DNA of 64,000 bases from Leisingera sp. SS27 (GTDB taxonomy: Bacteria; Pseudomonadota; Alphaproteobacteria; Rhodobacterales; Rhodobacteraceae). Positions 8,679-17,943 of this stretch are shown piece by piece (position 1 is the first letter of the stretch; every line of letters starts with the position of its first letter). Below the pieces are notes generated by a model that was not told the DNA's origin, ran no database searches, and worked only from the letters and a program-made list of their open reading frames with translations. A program made the position numbers and the translations under genes. The stretch spans positions 62,001-126,000 of the forward strand of contig NZ_JAQNCY010000012.1 in assembly GCF_028368855.1 (NCBI RefSeq), written 5' to 3'.

Positions 8679-10042
8679 AGACTGTTCAGCAGTTCCTTGA
8701 TTGCTGTCTTGTAGCCTGCAACCACGCTGTCCCGGGCGATATGGCGGCCTTGCTGAACCACATGGCGGCCGGCGCTCCAGACATCCGTGACAGTGTCGTC
8801 ACCTGCCGCAAAGCAGAGACCGTCCAGCATTTGTTCTGGTTTCAGTGCGCAAAGAGCCGGCACGCCGCCGTCTATTGCCACCAGATCAGCCAGCGCGCCT
8901 TCCTCGATCCGCCCTGCATCGCGGCCCAGGGCCTTTGCCCCGCCGCTCGCCGCGCCCAAATACAACGTCTCTCCTACGGAGCCCTCTCCCGGCACTAGAA
9001 CATTGCGCGCCAGGTCTCGCAGGCGCTGGGAATACTCCAGAGTGCGCAGCTCCTCCGGCAGCGATATCCGCACGTTAGAGTCTGATCCAACGCCGAACGC
9101 TCCCTCATGCGCCAGGTATTCCACGCCGTTGAACGGGCCGTCGCCCAGATTGGCCTCGGTGATCGGGCAGAGGCCCGCAACGGCACCGGATCGTGCCATT
9201 CCGATTGTCTCGGTGCTGGTCATATGGGTGGCGTGGATCAGGCACCACTTGCCATCAACAGCTGCGTTGTCCAGCAGCCACTCAACAGGCCGCGCGCCCA
9301 GCCAGGCGCTGATGTCGGCCACTTCCTTGGGCTGCTCCGAAATGTGGATATGCACCGGCAGCCCGTTCTGGATCTGCAGCACCTCGGCCAGATCTTCCGG
9401 GCATGTGGCGCGCAGCGAATGCGGTGCGATGCCGACGCAGGCGTCCTGGGGCAGGTCCCGCGCGGCAATATCACGGGCGCGTTCAACCAGTTCGGAAAAC
9501 GCGCCAACCGAGTTGCCAAACCGCTGCTGCCCCCCGTTCAGAGCCTGTTTTTCGGCACCGCCATAGGTGTAGAGCACCGGCAGGTGCGTCAGGCCGATAC
9601 CGGTCTGGCTGGCCGCAGAAAACACTCGCTCGCTGAGCTCTGTCACTGACGCAAAACGCGCCCCGCCGGGTTGGTGGTGGACGTAGTGAAACTCGCCGAC
9701 AGATGCGTACCCGGCCTCCAGCATCTCCATGAACACCAGCGCGGCAATGGCCTCGTACTGCTCAGGCGTGATGCGGTCCATAAAGCGGTACATCAGCTCG
9801 CGCCAAGTCCAGAAACTGTCCTTCCCGGCTGCGCGGTACTCGGTCATCCCGGCCATGGCGCGCTGAAAGCTGTGCGAATGCAGATTGCCCAGCGATGGCA
9901 GCAGCACGTCCACTTTGGCATCCCCTGCCTCCGGCGCGGCACCGGTTTCCAGAGACGAAATCCGGCCGTTCTCAACCGACAGCCGGAGGTTCTCAGCCCA
10001 TCCCTTAGACAGGCGGGCGCGCTGGGCAAATATGGTCTGCAT
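8675..10042 (-). CDS. hutF: Formimidoylglutamate deiminase
   Basis: HutF (455 aa) deiminates N-formimino-L-glutamate to N-formyl-L-glutamate in the five-step histidine degradation route. It is an amidohydrolase-fold zinc enzyme: LPSLGNLHSHSFQRAMAG carries the HxH motif (about 52-56), PVHIHISEQPKEV holds the next zinc His, and CLIHATHMT plus FGVGSDSNVRISLPEELR supply the remaining His and Asp. Length is as expected (about 450 aa). It lies alone with HutD. Downstream of HutF, convergence with hutD leaves no room for a separate terminator. Confidence 0.93.
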   Translation of the reverse strand: MQTIFAQRARLSKGWAENLRLSVENGRISSLETGAAPEAGDAKVDVLLPSLGNLHSHSFQRAMAGMTEYRAAGKDSFWTWRELMYRFMDRITPEQYEAIAALVFMEMLEAGYASVGEFHYVHHQPGGARFASVTELSERVFSAASQTGIGLTHLPVLYTYGGAEKQALNGGQQRFGNSVGAFSELVERARDIAARDLPQDACVGIAPHSLRATCPEDLAEVLQIQNGLPVHIHISEQPKEVADISAWLGARPVEWLLDNAAVDGKWCLIHATHMTSTETIGMARSGAVAGLCPITEANLGDGPFNGVEYLAHEGAFGVGSDSNVRISLPEELRTLEYSQRLRDLARNVLVPGEGSVGETLYLGAASGGAKALGRDAGRIEEGALADLVAIDGGVPALCALKPEQMLDGLCFAAGDDTVTDVWSAGRHVVQQGRHIARDSVVAGYKTAIKELLNSL

Positions 10043-10143
10043 CTGACTCTCTTATGTATAGATGTAATATCATTAGCGCCATGTTTATTGGGCGGCAAGG
10101 GTTTTGCACAGAAGGGGCGGCGCCCCTCGGCCTGTTGGCCTCA

Positions 10144-10227
10144 CCCCGGGATACTTGCGGCCAGAAGAATAGGGGATCCAGTCTTCATCTGGCTGCAAAC
10201 ATCCTGGGGTTTGGGGCAAAGCCCCAA
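10144..10227. repeat. Two inverted copies of a ~26-nt intergenic motif plus hairpin
   Basis: Bases 10184-10209 (TTCATCTGGCTG, CAAACATCC, TGGGG) match the complement of 10144-10169 with few differences, so the gap between hutF and dapD holds two inverted copies. A GGGGC-AAA-GCCCC hairpin follows (10213-10225). The same motif plus hairpin recurs at 26434-26494, and a diverged copy lies at 47361-47386. It looks like a dispersed non-coding element of the genome. Confidence 0.65.
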
Positions 10228-10255
10228 TAAAAAACGCGCCCGGCCAGGGCGCGTT
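10227..10255 (-). terminator. Rho-independent terminator of dapD
   Basis: Read on the minus strand, a 9-bp stem (AACGCGCCC / GGGCGCGTT, 5-nt loop) is followed directly by TTTTTTATT. It lies 27 bp after the dapD stop codon. Confidence 0.85.
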
Positions 10256-10281
10256 CGGTTGCTTCAGCGATGCGGTGCAGG

Positions 10282-11109
10282 TCAGTCGCGCAGCAGCTCG
10301 TTGATGCCGGTCTTGGAACGGGTCTTCTCATCAACGCGCTTCACAATCACCGCGCAGTAGAGGCTGATGTTGTTCTTTGACGGCATCGAACCTGCAACAA
10401 CAACAGAGTAGGGCGGCACTTCGCCGTACATCACTTCACCGGTCTCGCGGTCGACGATCTTGGTCGACTTGCCGATGAACACGCCCATGCCTAGAACTGA
10501 GCCTTCGCGCACGATGCAGCCTTCGACAACCTCGGAGCGGGCGCCGATGAAGCAGTTGTCCTCAATGATGGTCGGGCCGGCCTGCATCGGCTCCAGCACG
10601 CCGCCGATGCCGACGCCGCCGGACAGGTGCACGTTCTTGCCGATCTGGGCGCAGGAGCCGACGGTGGCCCAGGTGTCGACCATTGTGCCCTCGTCGACGT
10701 ATGCGCCTAGGTTCACGAAAGAGGGCATCAGCACCGCACCGGGCGCGACATAGGCGGATTTGCGGACCACGCAGTTCGGCACTGCGCGGAAGCCCGCGGA
10801 TTTCCAGTCAGCTTCGCCCCAGCCGTTGAACTTGCTGTCAACCTTGTCCCACCAGCCGCCAGCCTGCGGGCCGCCTTCGTGGATTTCCATGTCCTTGATG
10901 CGGAAGCCCAGCAGCACGGCCTTCTTGGCCCACTGGTTCACATGCCATTCGCCGTTCTCCAGCTTTTCGGCAACCCGCAGGGACCCGGAGTCCAGCGCAT
11001 TCAGAGTGTCTTCAATAGCTTCACGCTGTTCGCCGGTGGTGGCGGGGGTGATGGTGTCGCGCGCCTCCCAGGCGGCTTCGATTGCTGCTTCCAGCTGGGC
11101 GTTGGACAT
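10282..11109 (-). CDS. dapD: 2,3,4,5-tetrahydropyridine-2,6-dicarboxylate N-succinyltransferase
   Basis: DapD (275 aa) uses succinyl-CoA to acylate tetrahydrodipicolinate in the lysine/DAP pathway. The C-terminal two-thirds is a left-handed beta-helix of hexapeptide repeats ([20 protein letters not shown] through [16 protein letters not shown]). The N-terminal helical domain starts [15 protein letters not shown]. The ATG at 11109 is preceded by GGAGGA (on the minus strand, eight bases before), so upstream in-frame codons are not used. Length matches the family (about 274 aa). A strong terminator follows. It acts just before DapE's substrate is made and shares the pathway with dapB at 46.5 kb. 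Confidence 0.97.
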   Translation of the reverse strand: MSNAQLEAAIEAAWEARDTITPATTGEQREAIEDTLNALDSGSLRVAEKLENGEWHVNQWAKKAVLLGFRIKDMEIHEGGPQAGGWWDKVDSKFNGWGEADWKSAGFRAVPNCVVRKSAYVAPGAVLMPSFVNLGAYVDEGTMVDTWATVGSCAQIGKNVHLSGGVGIGGVLEPMQAGPTIIEDNCFIGARSEVVEGCIVREGSVLGMGVFIGKSTKIVDRETGEVMYGEVPPYSVVVAGSMPSKNNISLYCAVIVKRVDEKTRSKTGINELLRD

Positions 11110-11227
11110 GGATGTTCCTCCGGCATCGGTTAGATTCGGAGCTTCATACCGGCAAACTGCCTGCAGGTCATGTCCGGATTGCGTCCAAATTGCCGCCCCC
11201 GACGGCGTTTTGCCGGGTTCCGGCCGG

Positions 11228-11827
11228 TCAGCGCACCCGGCGCAAGTGCCGGCGCAGAATCTCGCAGGCCCCAGCAGCATCACGCCGCGCCATCGCCTGG
11301 ACGATGGCAGCGTGATCGGAATCCGCGCGGCGGGTCCACTGATGCTGCCAATTGGCGAACAGGTGCCGGGCGGCGGCGATATGCAGATCGCTGATCGCCG
11401 ACAGCAGTCGCGGCATGGCGCAGGGCGCTAGAATCACCTGGTGAAAGGCACGGTTCAGCCTTTCCCAGCTGGCCATGTCCTCAGCTGCATCGCAGGCCAG
11501 GCGGGCGGCGTCGGCTGCTACTATGTCTTCTTGTGACAGCCGGGGAAAGGCATGGGTCAAGGCCAGCACTTCAAGCGAGACCCGCATCTCGATCACTTCG
11601 CGGATCTCGGCGGGGTTCAAGGCGCTGACCCTTGTGCCGCGGCGGGGTTCGGATACCGCCAGCCCGTGCGCCTCCAGCCGCAACAGTGCCTCGCGCACCG
11701 GCACATGGCTGGCCGCGAACTCCCGCGCGATATGGTCCTGGCGCAGTTTTTCACCCGCAGGCAGGCTGCCGGTTATGATGCGCTCGCTTAACGCTTGGTA
11801 GATCGTATCAGCAATGGTTGCGGACAT
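11228..11827 (-). CDS. GntR family regulator (FCD subfamily)
   Basis: The protein is 199 aa: an N-terminal winged HTH (residues 5-70, with [21 protein letters not shown] typical of GntR) and an all-helical FCD ligand domain (about 75-195, [20 protein letters not shown]). FCD regulators bind organic acids through a metal site. It lies 38 bp behind the PLP dehydratase gene on the same strand. A local role in amino-acid or hydroxy-amino-acid catabolism is plausible but inferred. dapD follows 118 bp later and has its own Shine-Dalgarno. Confidence 0.88.
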   Translation of the reverse strand: MSATIADTIYQALSERIITGSLPAGEKLRQDHIAREFAASHVPVREALLRLEAHGLAVSEPRRGTRVSALNPAEIREVIEMRVSLEVLALTHAFPRLSQEDIVAADAARLACDAAEDMASWERLNRAFHQVILAPCAMPRLLSAISDLHIAAARHLFANWQHQWTRRADSDHAAIVQAMARRDAAGACEILRRHLRRVR

Positions 11828-11865
11828 GGTATTGCGATAGGGCGGCCTGCCAGTTGCTGCAAGGA

Positions 11866-12786
11866 TTATCCCAGCGGATCAGGGGCAATGTTGCCGCCGC
11901 AGATCAGCACTGCCACACGCTCTCCAGCGGCGGGACGGTAAGCGCCGCACATAAGCGCCGCCAGTGCGGTGGCGCCCGCGGGCTCCACCAGGATCCGCCG
12001 TTCGCGCCAGAGCACTGTCTGGGCCTGCGTGATGGCACTGTCCGGCACGGTGAGGGATGTGACACCCTGCGCCGCGGCCAGTTCAAAGCAGATGCTGCCG
12101 ATGCGTTTTGCCCCCAGCGCGTTGGCTGCCACGCCAGAGACCTCGACATCCACCGGCTGCCCGGCTGCCAGCGCTGCGTTCAGCGCACAGGAGGTCTCCG
12201 GTTCCACCGCGACGATTTTGCGCGTGCCCGAGAACCAGGCCAGCGCGCCGCCGATCAGCCCGCCGCCGCCCACTGCAATCAGCAGGGTATCGGCTTGCAG
12301 CCCCTGTGCCTGCCACTCGGAGAAACAGGTGCCCTGGCCCGCCACGGTGGCAGGCGCGTCATAGGCATGGACCTGCATGGCGCCAGTCTCTTGCTCGTAT
12401 GCCTGCGCCAATTCCAGCGCATTGGCATAGGCGCCGGGCACAACCTGCAGATCTGCGCCGGTGCGTTCGATCAGGGAAATCTTGGCGGGGCCTGCCATCT
12501 CGGGCACATAGATCCGCGCCTTGTGGCCCAGCTGATGCGCGGCATAGGCAACGGCCGCCCCGTGATTGCCGCCGGATGCTGCAACCAGGCCGCCGTCGGG
12601 CACTTCCTGGCTCAGCAGCGTGTTGAAGGCGCCGCGGGCCTTGAAACTGCCGGTGTGCTGCATGTGCTCCAGCTTCAGCTCCACGGGGTAGTCCAGCCCG
12701 AACCCGCGGGTCTGAATCACCGGGGTTTGCTGCACGTAAGGGCGGATGCGCTCTGCTGCTGCTTCGATTTCACCCTGCCAGTGCAT
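11866..12786 (-). CDS. PLP-dependent threonine/serine dehydratase family protein
   Basis: This is a 306-aa fold-type II PLP enzyme. The lysine that binds PLP is in HTGSFKARGAFN (about residue 50). The phosphate/cofactor loop is AASGGNHGAAVAYAA, and the glycine-rich phosphate cup is IAVGGGGLIGG. It is shorter than biosynthetic IlvA and has no ACT-like regulatory domain, so it fits catabolic threonine or serine dehydratase, or a related ammonia-lyase. The start at 12786 has GGGAGGA nine bases upstream. The GntR gene follows 38 bp downstream and may control it. Confidence 0.85.
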   Translation of the reverse strand: MHWQGEIEAAAERIRPYVQQTPVIQTRGFGLDYPVELKLEHMQHTGSFKARGAFNTLLSQEVPDGGLVAASGGNHGAAVAYAAHQLGHKARIYVPEMAGPAKISLIERTGADLQVVPGAYANALELAQAYEQETGAMQVHAYDAPATVAGQGTCFSEWQAQGLQADTLLIAVGGGGLIGGALAWFSGTRKIVAVEPETSCALNAALAAGQPVDVEVSGVAANALGAKRIGSICFELAAAQGVTSLTVPDSAITQAQTVLWRERRILVEPAGATALAALMCGAYRPAAGERVAVLICGGNIAPDPLG

Positions 12787-12934
12787 GTGCGTTCCTCCCT
12801 GCCTGCCTGGCCGGAACCTTAGCCGCGCCGGGGCGGGGCGCAAGCGGAACGGCGCGTTTCCTGCTTTCTTGATTGGCGCTAACGGCCAAGGAGGGTTACA
12901 AAGGAAGTCCTGTTATTTCTTACCTGGATTGCCA

Positions 12935-13783
12935 ATGACCGAAGATCGACACAGCCGTTTCCGCGACGCACATTCAGACCGGGATCGGGCCGAACATGTG
13001 CCCGCCACGCCGCAGACGCAGGCAGCTGCCTACCGGCTGGCCTTTGCGGATGACGAGTTTCTGTGCCGGGATGAACTGCGCCCGGTACGCCTGCAGCTGG
13101 AGCTGTTGAAGCCGGAGCTGATGCTGAACGAGCATGGCATCGAAAGCACCATCGTGATGTTCGGCGGCGCCCGCATTCCGGATCCAGAGTATAAAGACAA
13201 GGCACGCACTCAGACGCTGGCCGATCTCTCGCATTTCTACGATGAGGCGCGTGAGTTCGCCCGGCTGATGACCGAAAAGTCAAAGGAGAGCGGTGGCCGT
13301 CACAATGTCGTGGTGACCGGAGGCGGTCCCGGCGTGATGGAAGCGGGAAACCGCGGTGCAAAGGATGCAGGCGGTCATTCCGTTGGCCTGTCAATCGTGC
13401 TGCCGCATGAGCAGGCGCCCAACGGCTATGTGACGCCGGATCTCAGCTTCAACTTCCACTATTTCGCCATCCGCAAGATGCATTTCCTGATGCGGGCGCG
13501 GGCGATCACCGTGTTCCCGGGCGGCTTTGGCACCCTGGATGAGCTGTTCGAAAGCCTGACGCTGATCCAGACCGGCCGTATGGAGCGGGTGCCGTTCCTG
13601 CTGTTCGGCAAGGAGTTCTGGAACAAGATCGTCAACTGGGAGGCGCTGGCCGATGCCGGCACCATCTCCGATCAGGATCTGGACTTGTTCCGTGTGGTCG
13701 ACACCGCACAAGAAGCGGTGGGAATCATTGATAACTGGGAGCCTGCACCACCACGCGACAGCCTTCCTGGCCGCGAACGCTGA
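12935..13783 (+). CDS. LOG family protein / TIGR00730 Rossmann-fold nucleotide 5'-monophosphate phosphoribohydrolase
   Basis: This 282-aa protein has the two LOG signatures: VTGGGPGVMEAGNRGAKDAG (about 127-146) and VFPGGFGTLDELFESLTLI (PGGxGTxxE, about 190-208). LOG enzymes cleave the ribose-phosphate from purine or cytokinin-type nucleotides (YgdH/PpnN-like). An N-terminal extension of about 60 residues rich in charge (DRHSRFRDAHSDRDRAEHV) precedes the core, as in the larger LOG subtype. It is monocistronic. The product is cytoplasmic with no signal peptide. The physiological nucleotide is not evident from context. Confidence 0.88.
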   Translation: MTEDRHSRFRDAHSDRDRAEHVPATPQTQAAAYRLAFADDEFLCRDELRPVRLQLELLKPELMLNEHGIESTIVMFGGARIPDPEYKDKARTQTLADLSHFYDEAREFARLMTEKSKESGGRHNVVVTGGGPGVMEAGNRGAKDAGGHSVGLSIVLPHEQAPNGYVTPDLSFNFHYFAIRKMHFLMRARAITVFPGGFGTLDELFESLTLIQTGRMERVPFLLFGKEFWNKIVNWEALADAGTISDQDLDLFRVVDTAQEAVGIIDNWEPAPPRDSLPGRER

Positions 13784-13808
13784 CCGCCGCCAGAAGATGC
13801 CGCCGGGA

Positions 13809-14018
13809 TCAGGAAAATTCCGGTGGCAGCGTTCCCATTTCCACACCCGTCGTCAGCCGGGTCAGGATCTGAGTGCCGCCCACACGCTTCACGGCAAAGC
13901 CATAACCGCGCAGGCGGAACTTCCATTCCCGCGGGCTAAGCGCTTTTTGGCGTTCACTGCGGATTAAATCCAGAACACTGGGGTCAATCGCGGCGCTGTT
14001 TTGTTGCATCGGAGCCAT
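13809..14018 (-). CDS. Small conserved hypothetical protein, 69 aa
   Basis: No family is recognised. The sequence is basic and soluble: IDPSVLDLIRSERQKALSPR, then EWKFRLRGYGFAVKRV and a short C-terminus ending LPPEFS. I recall near-identical small proteins in other roseobacters, which is the main reason to accept it. The start could be 14018 or the inner ATG at 14009 (MQQNS). It converges with the LOG gene, 25 bp between stops. The EWKFRLRGYGFAVK segment suggests a small beta-rich fold, but I claim no function. Confidence 0.6.
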   Translation of the reverse strand: MAPMQQNSAAIDPSVLDLIRSERQKALSPREWKFRLRGYGFAVKRVGGTQILTRLTTGVEMGTLPPEFS

Positions 14019-14341
14019 CTGCCTTCCCTTCTGAAAATTTGATTGTCCGTAATTAGGAAACTGTTTGCCCGAAGCGGCGGAATTTGAGCTGGATTAAGGA
14101 AAGAATGCGGCAGGTGGCGCGGCCGCCAGTTCTGTAGCGGTTTTGCAACAGAGCCTGCAGTTGCCAGACAGAAGCTGCAGGACAGGCGGGCGGATTTCTG
14201 CTTGTGCAGTGCCTTGAATGCGCGAAAGCCCGCCATTTGCAGGAAATTGCTACTGTTTGTGCCGGTTGCGTCAATAAGCCGGCCAATCTTGGCCACATTT
14301 GCTAACACATACTTGTTGCGGTGGACGAGTGGAGAGACCGG
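14019..14341. other. 323-bp gap upstream of the M10 metalloprotease
   Basis: This intergenic stretch is less GC-rich than its surroundings. Only overlapping short minus-strand frames (up to 14308) with no family resemblance occur, and I reject them. It must hold the promoters for the 69-aa gene and the protease, but I see no convincing -35/-10 pair. GGAGAG lies just before the protease ATG. Confidence 0.5.
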
Positions 14342-15583
14342 ATGGCTGAGGTTACAGACTACACAGCGCTTTTAGCTTATACTTCAAACAGTTATTACCG
14401 CTGGAACAGCCAGACTGATTTGGGCACCCAATCCGTCGTGACATACAGTTTTACCAGTAGCAGCAATTTGGGCGACGTTGCCCAAGACCCTTATGGAGCA
14501 ACCGGCTACTGGTCCTTTAACACCACCCAGCGCGACTATTTCCGGCAGGCCCTTGCTGAATTCGAACAGGCAGCGGGTGTGCGTTTTGTCGAAATCGACG
14601 GTCCTGCGATGATCAATGTCTTCGGCTATGACGGCGGCTCAGCCGCCGGCTGGGCGAATTATGCCTGGGCCAGCCAGTACTCGACCGGTGCGGGGCAACT
14701 GGCGATTGAGGGTGGAAATATCGCCCCTGGTTCTTACGGCTACGAAACAGTGCTGCACGAAATCGGTCATTCGCTTGGCTTGAAGCATCCTCATGACGGC
14801 GATCCGACCCTGGCGGATCATCTGGATGACCAGGAACACACCGTCATGACCTACACCTATGGCGGCTACAATGTCACCGAGCTTGGCACGTTTGATGTTC
14901 AGGCGCTGGAGCACATCTATGGGAGTGCCGGCGGCACCAGCGGCTGGAAGGTGTCATACAGCTATGACCGGCATGTGGTGATCGCCGGCAGCGCCCGCTC
15001 GGAAACGATGCTGGCTGCGGGCCAAAGATCCAAAATCTACGCCGGAGATGGTGATGACAACGTCCTTGGCCGCGAGGGAAATGACAAACTCTATGGCGGT
15101 AACGGCGACGATACCGTCACGGGCAGCTATGGCACTGATCGGATCTACGGGGGCAAAGGGCATGACATTCTGATCGGTGGCATCGACGAGAGCACCTATT
15201 CCGGTCAGGCTGACGAGGGCGACAGGCTCTTTGCGTCCTGGGGCCGTGACACGCTTTATGGCGGACGCGGCGACGACATCCTAAAAGCCGGTGGCGGGGC
15301 TGACAGGCTGGTTGGCGGCGACGGGTCCGACGTGCTGACCGGTGGGGCCCATGCGGACGTCTTTGTCTTTGAAAACGCAGACTATTGGGAAAATGAAATC
15401 ATCACTGACTTCGGTAATGGCAATGACAGGATCGAGTTCTCCGGCACCGTGATCAACAGCTTCAGCGACCTGACCATCACGCAGCAGAACGGCAATACCC
15501 AGATCAGCTACTACGGCAACCACGACATAGAACTGACCGGCTACACCGGCAGCCTGTCGTCAGACGATTTCATCTTCAGTTAA
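14342..15583 (+). CDS. Serralysin-like M10 zinc metalloprotease with RTX repeats
   Basis: This 413-aa secreted protease lacks a Sec signal peptide. The zinc site is HEIGHSLGLKH (139-149), with a Met-turn at 169-171 (VMTY). The C-terminal half carries calcium-binding RTX nonapeptides (GREGNDKLYGGNGDDTVTG, then GGKGHDILIGG and GGRGDDILKAGGGADRLVGG) and ends in a typical type I secretion tail (SDDFIFS). Such proteins leave by an ABC-type T1SS, which is not in the window. The ATG at 14342 has GGAGAG four bases upstream and is preferred over the GTG at 14321. The family call is strong; the protein substrate is unknown. Confidence 0.93.
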   Translation: MAEVTDYTALLAYTSNSYYRWNSQTDLGTQSVVTYSFTSSSNLGDVAQDPYGATGYWSFNTTQRDYFRQALAEFEQAAGVRFVEIDGPAMINVFGYDGGSAAGWANYAWASQYSTGAGQLAIEGGNIAPGSYGYETVLHEIGHSLGLKHPHDGDPTLADHLDDQEHTVMTYTYGGYNVTELGTFDVQALEHIYGSAGGTSGWKVSYSYDRHVVIAGSARSETMLAAGQRSKIYAGDGDDNVLGREGNDKLYGGNGDDTVTGSYGTDRIYGGKGHDILIGGIDESTYSGQADEGDRLFASWGRDTLYGGRGDDILKAGGGADRLVGGDGSDVLTGGAHADVFVFENADYWENEIITDFGNGNDRIEFSGTVINSFSDLTITQQNGNTQISYYGNHDIELTGYTGSLSSDDFIFS

Positions 15584-15622
15584 GGCAGCCGGGGACCCTG
15601 CCGCAGCGGGGCCGGAGCCGGG

Positions 15623-16810
15623 TCACTTCATTCCGGCTTCGGCCTCAATCTGCTTGAGGCTCTTGCGGGCGCGCTCGGTGGCTGATTTCAGCTGGCCGCA
15701 GGCCGCCATGATGTCATCGCCGCGGGTCTTGCGGATCGGCGAGGCATAGCCCGCCTGATAAATGATATTGGCAAAGGCCCGGATGCGGTTGTTGGAGGAC
15801 CGCTTGTACGGGCTGCCCGGCCATTCGTTGAACGGGATCAGGTTGATCTTGGCCGGGATGCTGTAGCGCTTGATGTGGTCGATCAGCCGGTGCGCGTCCT
15901 CGTCCGAGTCGTTCACCCCGTCCAGCATCACGTATTCAAAAGTGATCCGCTCAGAGTTAGACGCCTTCGGATAGTCCGCCAGCGCCTGCAGCAATTCGTC
16001 GATGTTCCAGCGCTTGTTGATCGGCACCAGCACATCGCGGGTCTCATTGGTGGTGGCATGGAAGGAAATTGCCAGCAGGCAGCCGATTTCCTCAGCTGTT
16101 CGGGCAATTTCCGGCACCACGCCGGAGGTCGACAGCGTGATCCGGCGGCGGGACAGCGAAATGCCCTCCGGGTCCATCGCAATCTTCATCGCGTCGCGCA
16201 CGTTGTCGAAATTATAGAGCGGCTCACCCATGCCCATCAGCACGATGTTCGACAGCAGCCGCGTCTCATCCTTGGGGGCGCCCGGCACCGGCCATTCCTC
16301 CAGATCGTCGCGCGCCATCATCACCTGGCCGACAATCTCCGCCGGGGTCAGGTTGCGCACCAGCTTCTGGGTGCCGGTGTGGCAGAAGGAGCAGGTCAGG
16401 GTGCAGCCCACCTGGCTGGAGATGCACAGGGTGCCGCGGTCATCCTCGGGGATATAGACCACCTCGACCTCATGGCCGCCATTGATCCGCACTAGGTATT
16501 TGCGGGTACCGTCGGTCGACACCTGCTTGCTCACCACTTCCGGAATGCGGATCTCAAAGGTTTCCGCCAGCTGCGCGCGGTAGGCCTTGGCCAGGTTGGT
16601 CATGTCGGCAAAGTCGCGCTTGCCCCATTGGTAGATCCACTGCCAGATCTGGCCGACCCGCATCTTGGCCTGCTTTTCCGGCGTACCGTGTTCAATCAGA
16701 ACCTCACGCATGCGCTCGCGGGTCAGGCCGACAAGATTGATCTTGCCGCCCTCGGGCTCCTTGCGGGGCAGGGTCATAACGTCCTGGGTGATCGGCGCGC
16801 TGGCGGTCAT
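15623..16810 (-). CDS. rlmN: Dual-specificity 23S rRNA A2503 / tRNA A37 C2-methyltransferase RlmN
   Basis: RlmN (395 aa) is a radical-SAM enzyme that methylates C2 of A2503 in 23S rRNA and A37 in some tRNAs. The iron-sulfur motif CTLTCSFC gives Cys136, Cys140 and Cys143. Other family marks are [17 protein letters not shown] and [15 protein letters not shown], and the second catalytic Cys lies near the C-terminus in MAACGQLKS. The N-terminal helical domain is intact. Length is normal for alphaproteobacteria. It is convergent with the M10 protease and is not in an obvious operon. Confidence 0.97.
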   Translation of the reverse strand: MTASAPITQDVMTLPRKEPEGGKINLVGLTRERMREVLIEHGTPEKQAKMRVGQIWQWIYQWGKRDFADMTNLAKAYRAQLAETFEIRIPEVVSKQVSTDGTRKYLVRINGGHEVEVVYIPEDDRGTLCISSQVGCTLTCSFCHTGTQKLVRNLTPAEIVGQVMMARDDLEEWPVPGAPKDETRLLSNIVLMGMGEPLYNFDNVRDAMKIAMDPEGISLSRRRITLSTSGVVPEIARTAEEIGCLLAISFHATTNETRDVLVPINKRWNIDELLQALADYPKASNSERITFEYVMLDGVNDSDEDAHRLIDHIKRYSIPAKINLIPFNEWPGSPYKRSSNNRIRAFANIIYQAGYASPIRKTRGDDIMAACGQLKSATERARKSLKQIEAEAGMK

Positions 16811-16916
16811 GGCAAAAGCCTCGGGTGATGGTGGGCGGATGCGGCTCTATATAGGATTTCGCGCGGAGATCAAAAGGAATCGGCGGAAATCGGGTTTCAC
16901 ATCAGTTTCCGGGCGG

Positions 16917-17312
16917 TCACTGGCTCAGCCGCACCAGTTCGCCGACCCGCGCCCGTCCCAAGGTTGTCCAGCAGGCCCGGGTGGCAATTCCAGCGTCTTC
17001 CGGAACCGGATGCGCAGTTCCGATATAGCTGCAATGTGCGGCGCGAAATGTTTCCCAAGCCGTCTGGCTCGCCATGAGCGCGGCTTCGGTGTCTGTCCCG
17101 CCAGTGTTGTTGTCCCGTTCCGCGGCTGCAATCATGGCAGCTTCCAGAGCGTTGAACAGCGCCGCTTCCACTCCTTCTTCGTCATCTGCCACGCAGGAGC
17201 CAACCTCCTCCTGGCTGCCCGTGCCGCATTCCAGCGCCGGATTGGCATGGGCGGGCAAGGCAAGCAGCGTGGCCGCAAGGATAGGGAGCGGAAGAAACGC
17301 AGAGTACAGCAT
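16917..17312 (-). CDS. Exported small protein, lysozyme-inhibitor LprI-like (DUF1311)
   Basis: The product is 131 aa. An N-terminal signal peptide (LPLPILAATLLALPAHA, residues 6-22) precedes a cysteine-bearing mature domain. The mature part has CVADDEEGVEAALFNALEAA, then AALMASQTAWETFRAAHCSY and ATRACWTTLGRARVGEL. This pattern of W, C and R is that of the LprI/DUF1311 family, whose members inhibit lysozyme or have unknown roles in the periplasm. The ATG at 17312 has AGGAGG upstream. The family call is moderate because these proteins are short and diverged. Confidence 0.72.
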   Translation of the reverse strand: MLYSAFLPLPILAATLLALPAHANPALECGTGSQEEVGSCVADDEEGVEAALFNALEAAMIAAAERDNNTGGTDTEAALMASQTAWETFRAAHCSYIGTAHPVPEDAGIATRACWTTLGRARVGELVRLSQ

Positions 17313-17360
17313 GGCAGGCACCTCCTGCCTCAATGCTACGCCTCCCGGGGCTTTCAAACA

Positions 17361-17385
17361 AGAAAACCCCGGCGCGGGGCCGGGG
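17361..17385 (-). terminator. Rho-independent terminator of the ialB-like gene
   Basis: On the minus strand a 7-bp GC stem (CCCCGGC / GCCGGGG, 5-nt loop) is followed by TTTTCT. It lies 27 bp past the IalB-family stop codon. Confidence 0.8.
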
Positions 17386-17412
17386 TCTGGTGTGTTCGGA
17401 TCTTTCAGAAAA

Positions 17413-17943
17413 TCACTTGCTGCAGCGCTTTTCCGCATCTTCGATCGCTGCGGTGAATCCCAGCAGCGAGAAGGTGTCCTTGGTCTGGGTGCCGCGGGCT
17501 GAACGCGCGGTCAGCACCGCATCGGCGCCGCGCTTCATGGCGGTGACGATCTTGGCATCATCCGCCGGCGTTGCCGGCCAGGCCCATTCGCCCTCCGTGA
17601 ACAGCTCAAACTCGGACTCGCCAATCGCCAGGTTCACGGTCGATCCCGGCGCAAACGGATACCCGCCGGTAAAGCTCACCTCGCCCTTCGGCGCATCGCT
17701 GCTGCGGAAGGTGACAAACAGCTGGATCTCGCTGCGGCGCACCGCCACGACACGGCCGTCGCGGGTGTTCACGGTCTCCTTCGGTGCGGAAACCCCCCAG
17801 CATTCGTTCGGATCGTTGCCCTCGAAAACGCTCCAATCGACCTTGGCCGCAACCCGGTTGTTCGACGTTTCCTGTGCAGTTGCGGTGGTTGCCAATGCTG
17901 CCAGACACAGGCCCGCAGCCACGCGGGCGAGTTTCAATGCCAT
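17413..17943 (-). CDS. Invasion-associated locus B (IalB) family protein
   Basis: The product is 176 aa with a Sec signal peptide (LARVAAGLCLAALATTATAQ, residues 5-24). The IalB domain follows: VDWSVFEGNDPNECWGVSAP, RRSEIQLFVTFR, EVSFTGGYPFAPGSTVNLAI, and a C-terminal Cys in AEKRCSK. IalB proteins are periplasmic or envelope proteins found widely in alphaproteobacteria. In Bartonella the family is linked to erythrocyte invasion, but here it is a general envelope protein of unknown role. Two cysteines (one early, one last) probably form a disulfide. Confidence 0.85.
   Translation of the reverse strand: MALKLARVAAGLCLAALATTATAQETSNNRVAAKVDWSVFEGNDPNECWGVSAPKETVNTRDGRVVAVRRSEIQLFVTFRSSDAPKGEVSFTGGYPFAPGSTVNLAIGESEFELFTEGEWAWPATPADDAKIVTAMKRGADAVLTARSARGTQTKDTFSLLGFTAAIEDAEKRCSK

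Noticed and set aside
13964-14308. 114-aa minus frame upstream of the protease
   Set aside because: It overlaps the more credible 69-aa gene, has no Shine-Dalgarno and resembles no family.
15000-15400. RTX repeats as a DNA tandem array
   Set aside because: The repeat is at protein level (calcium-binding nonapeptides) and is explained by the M10 protease.
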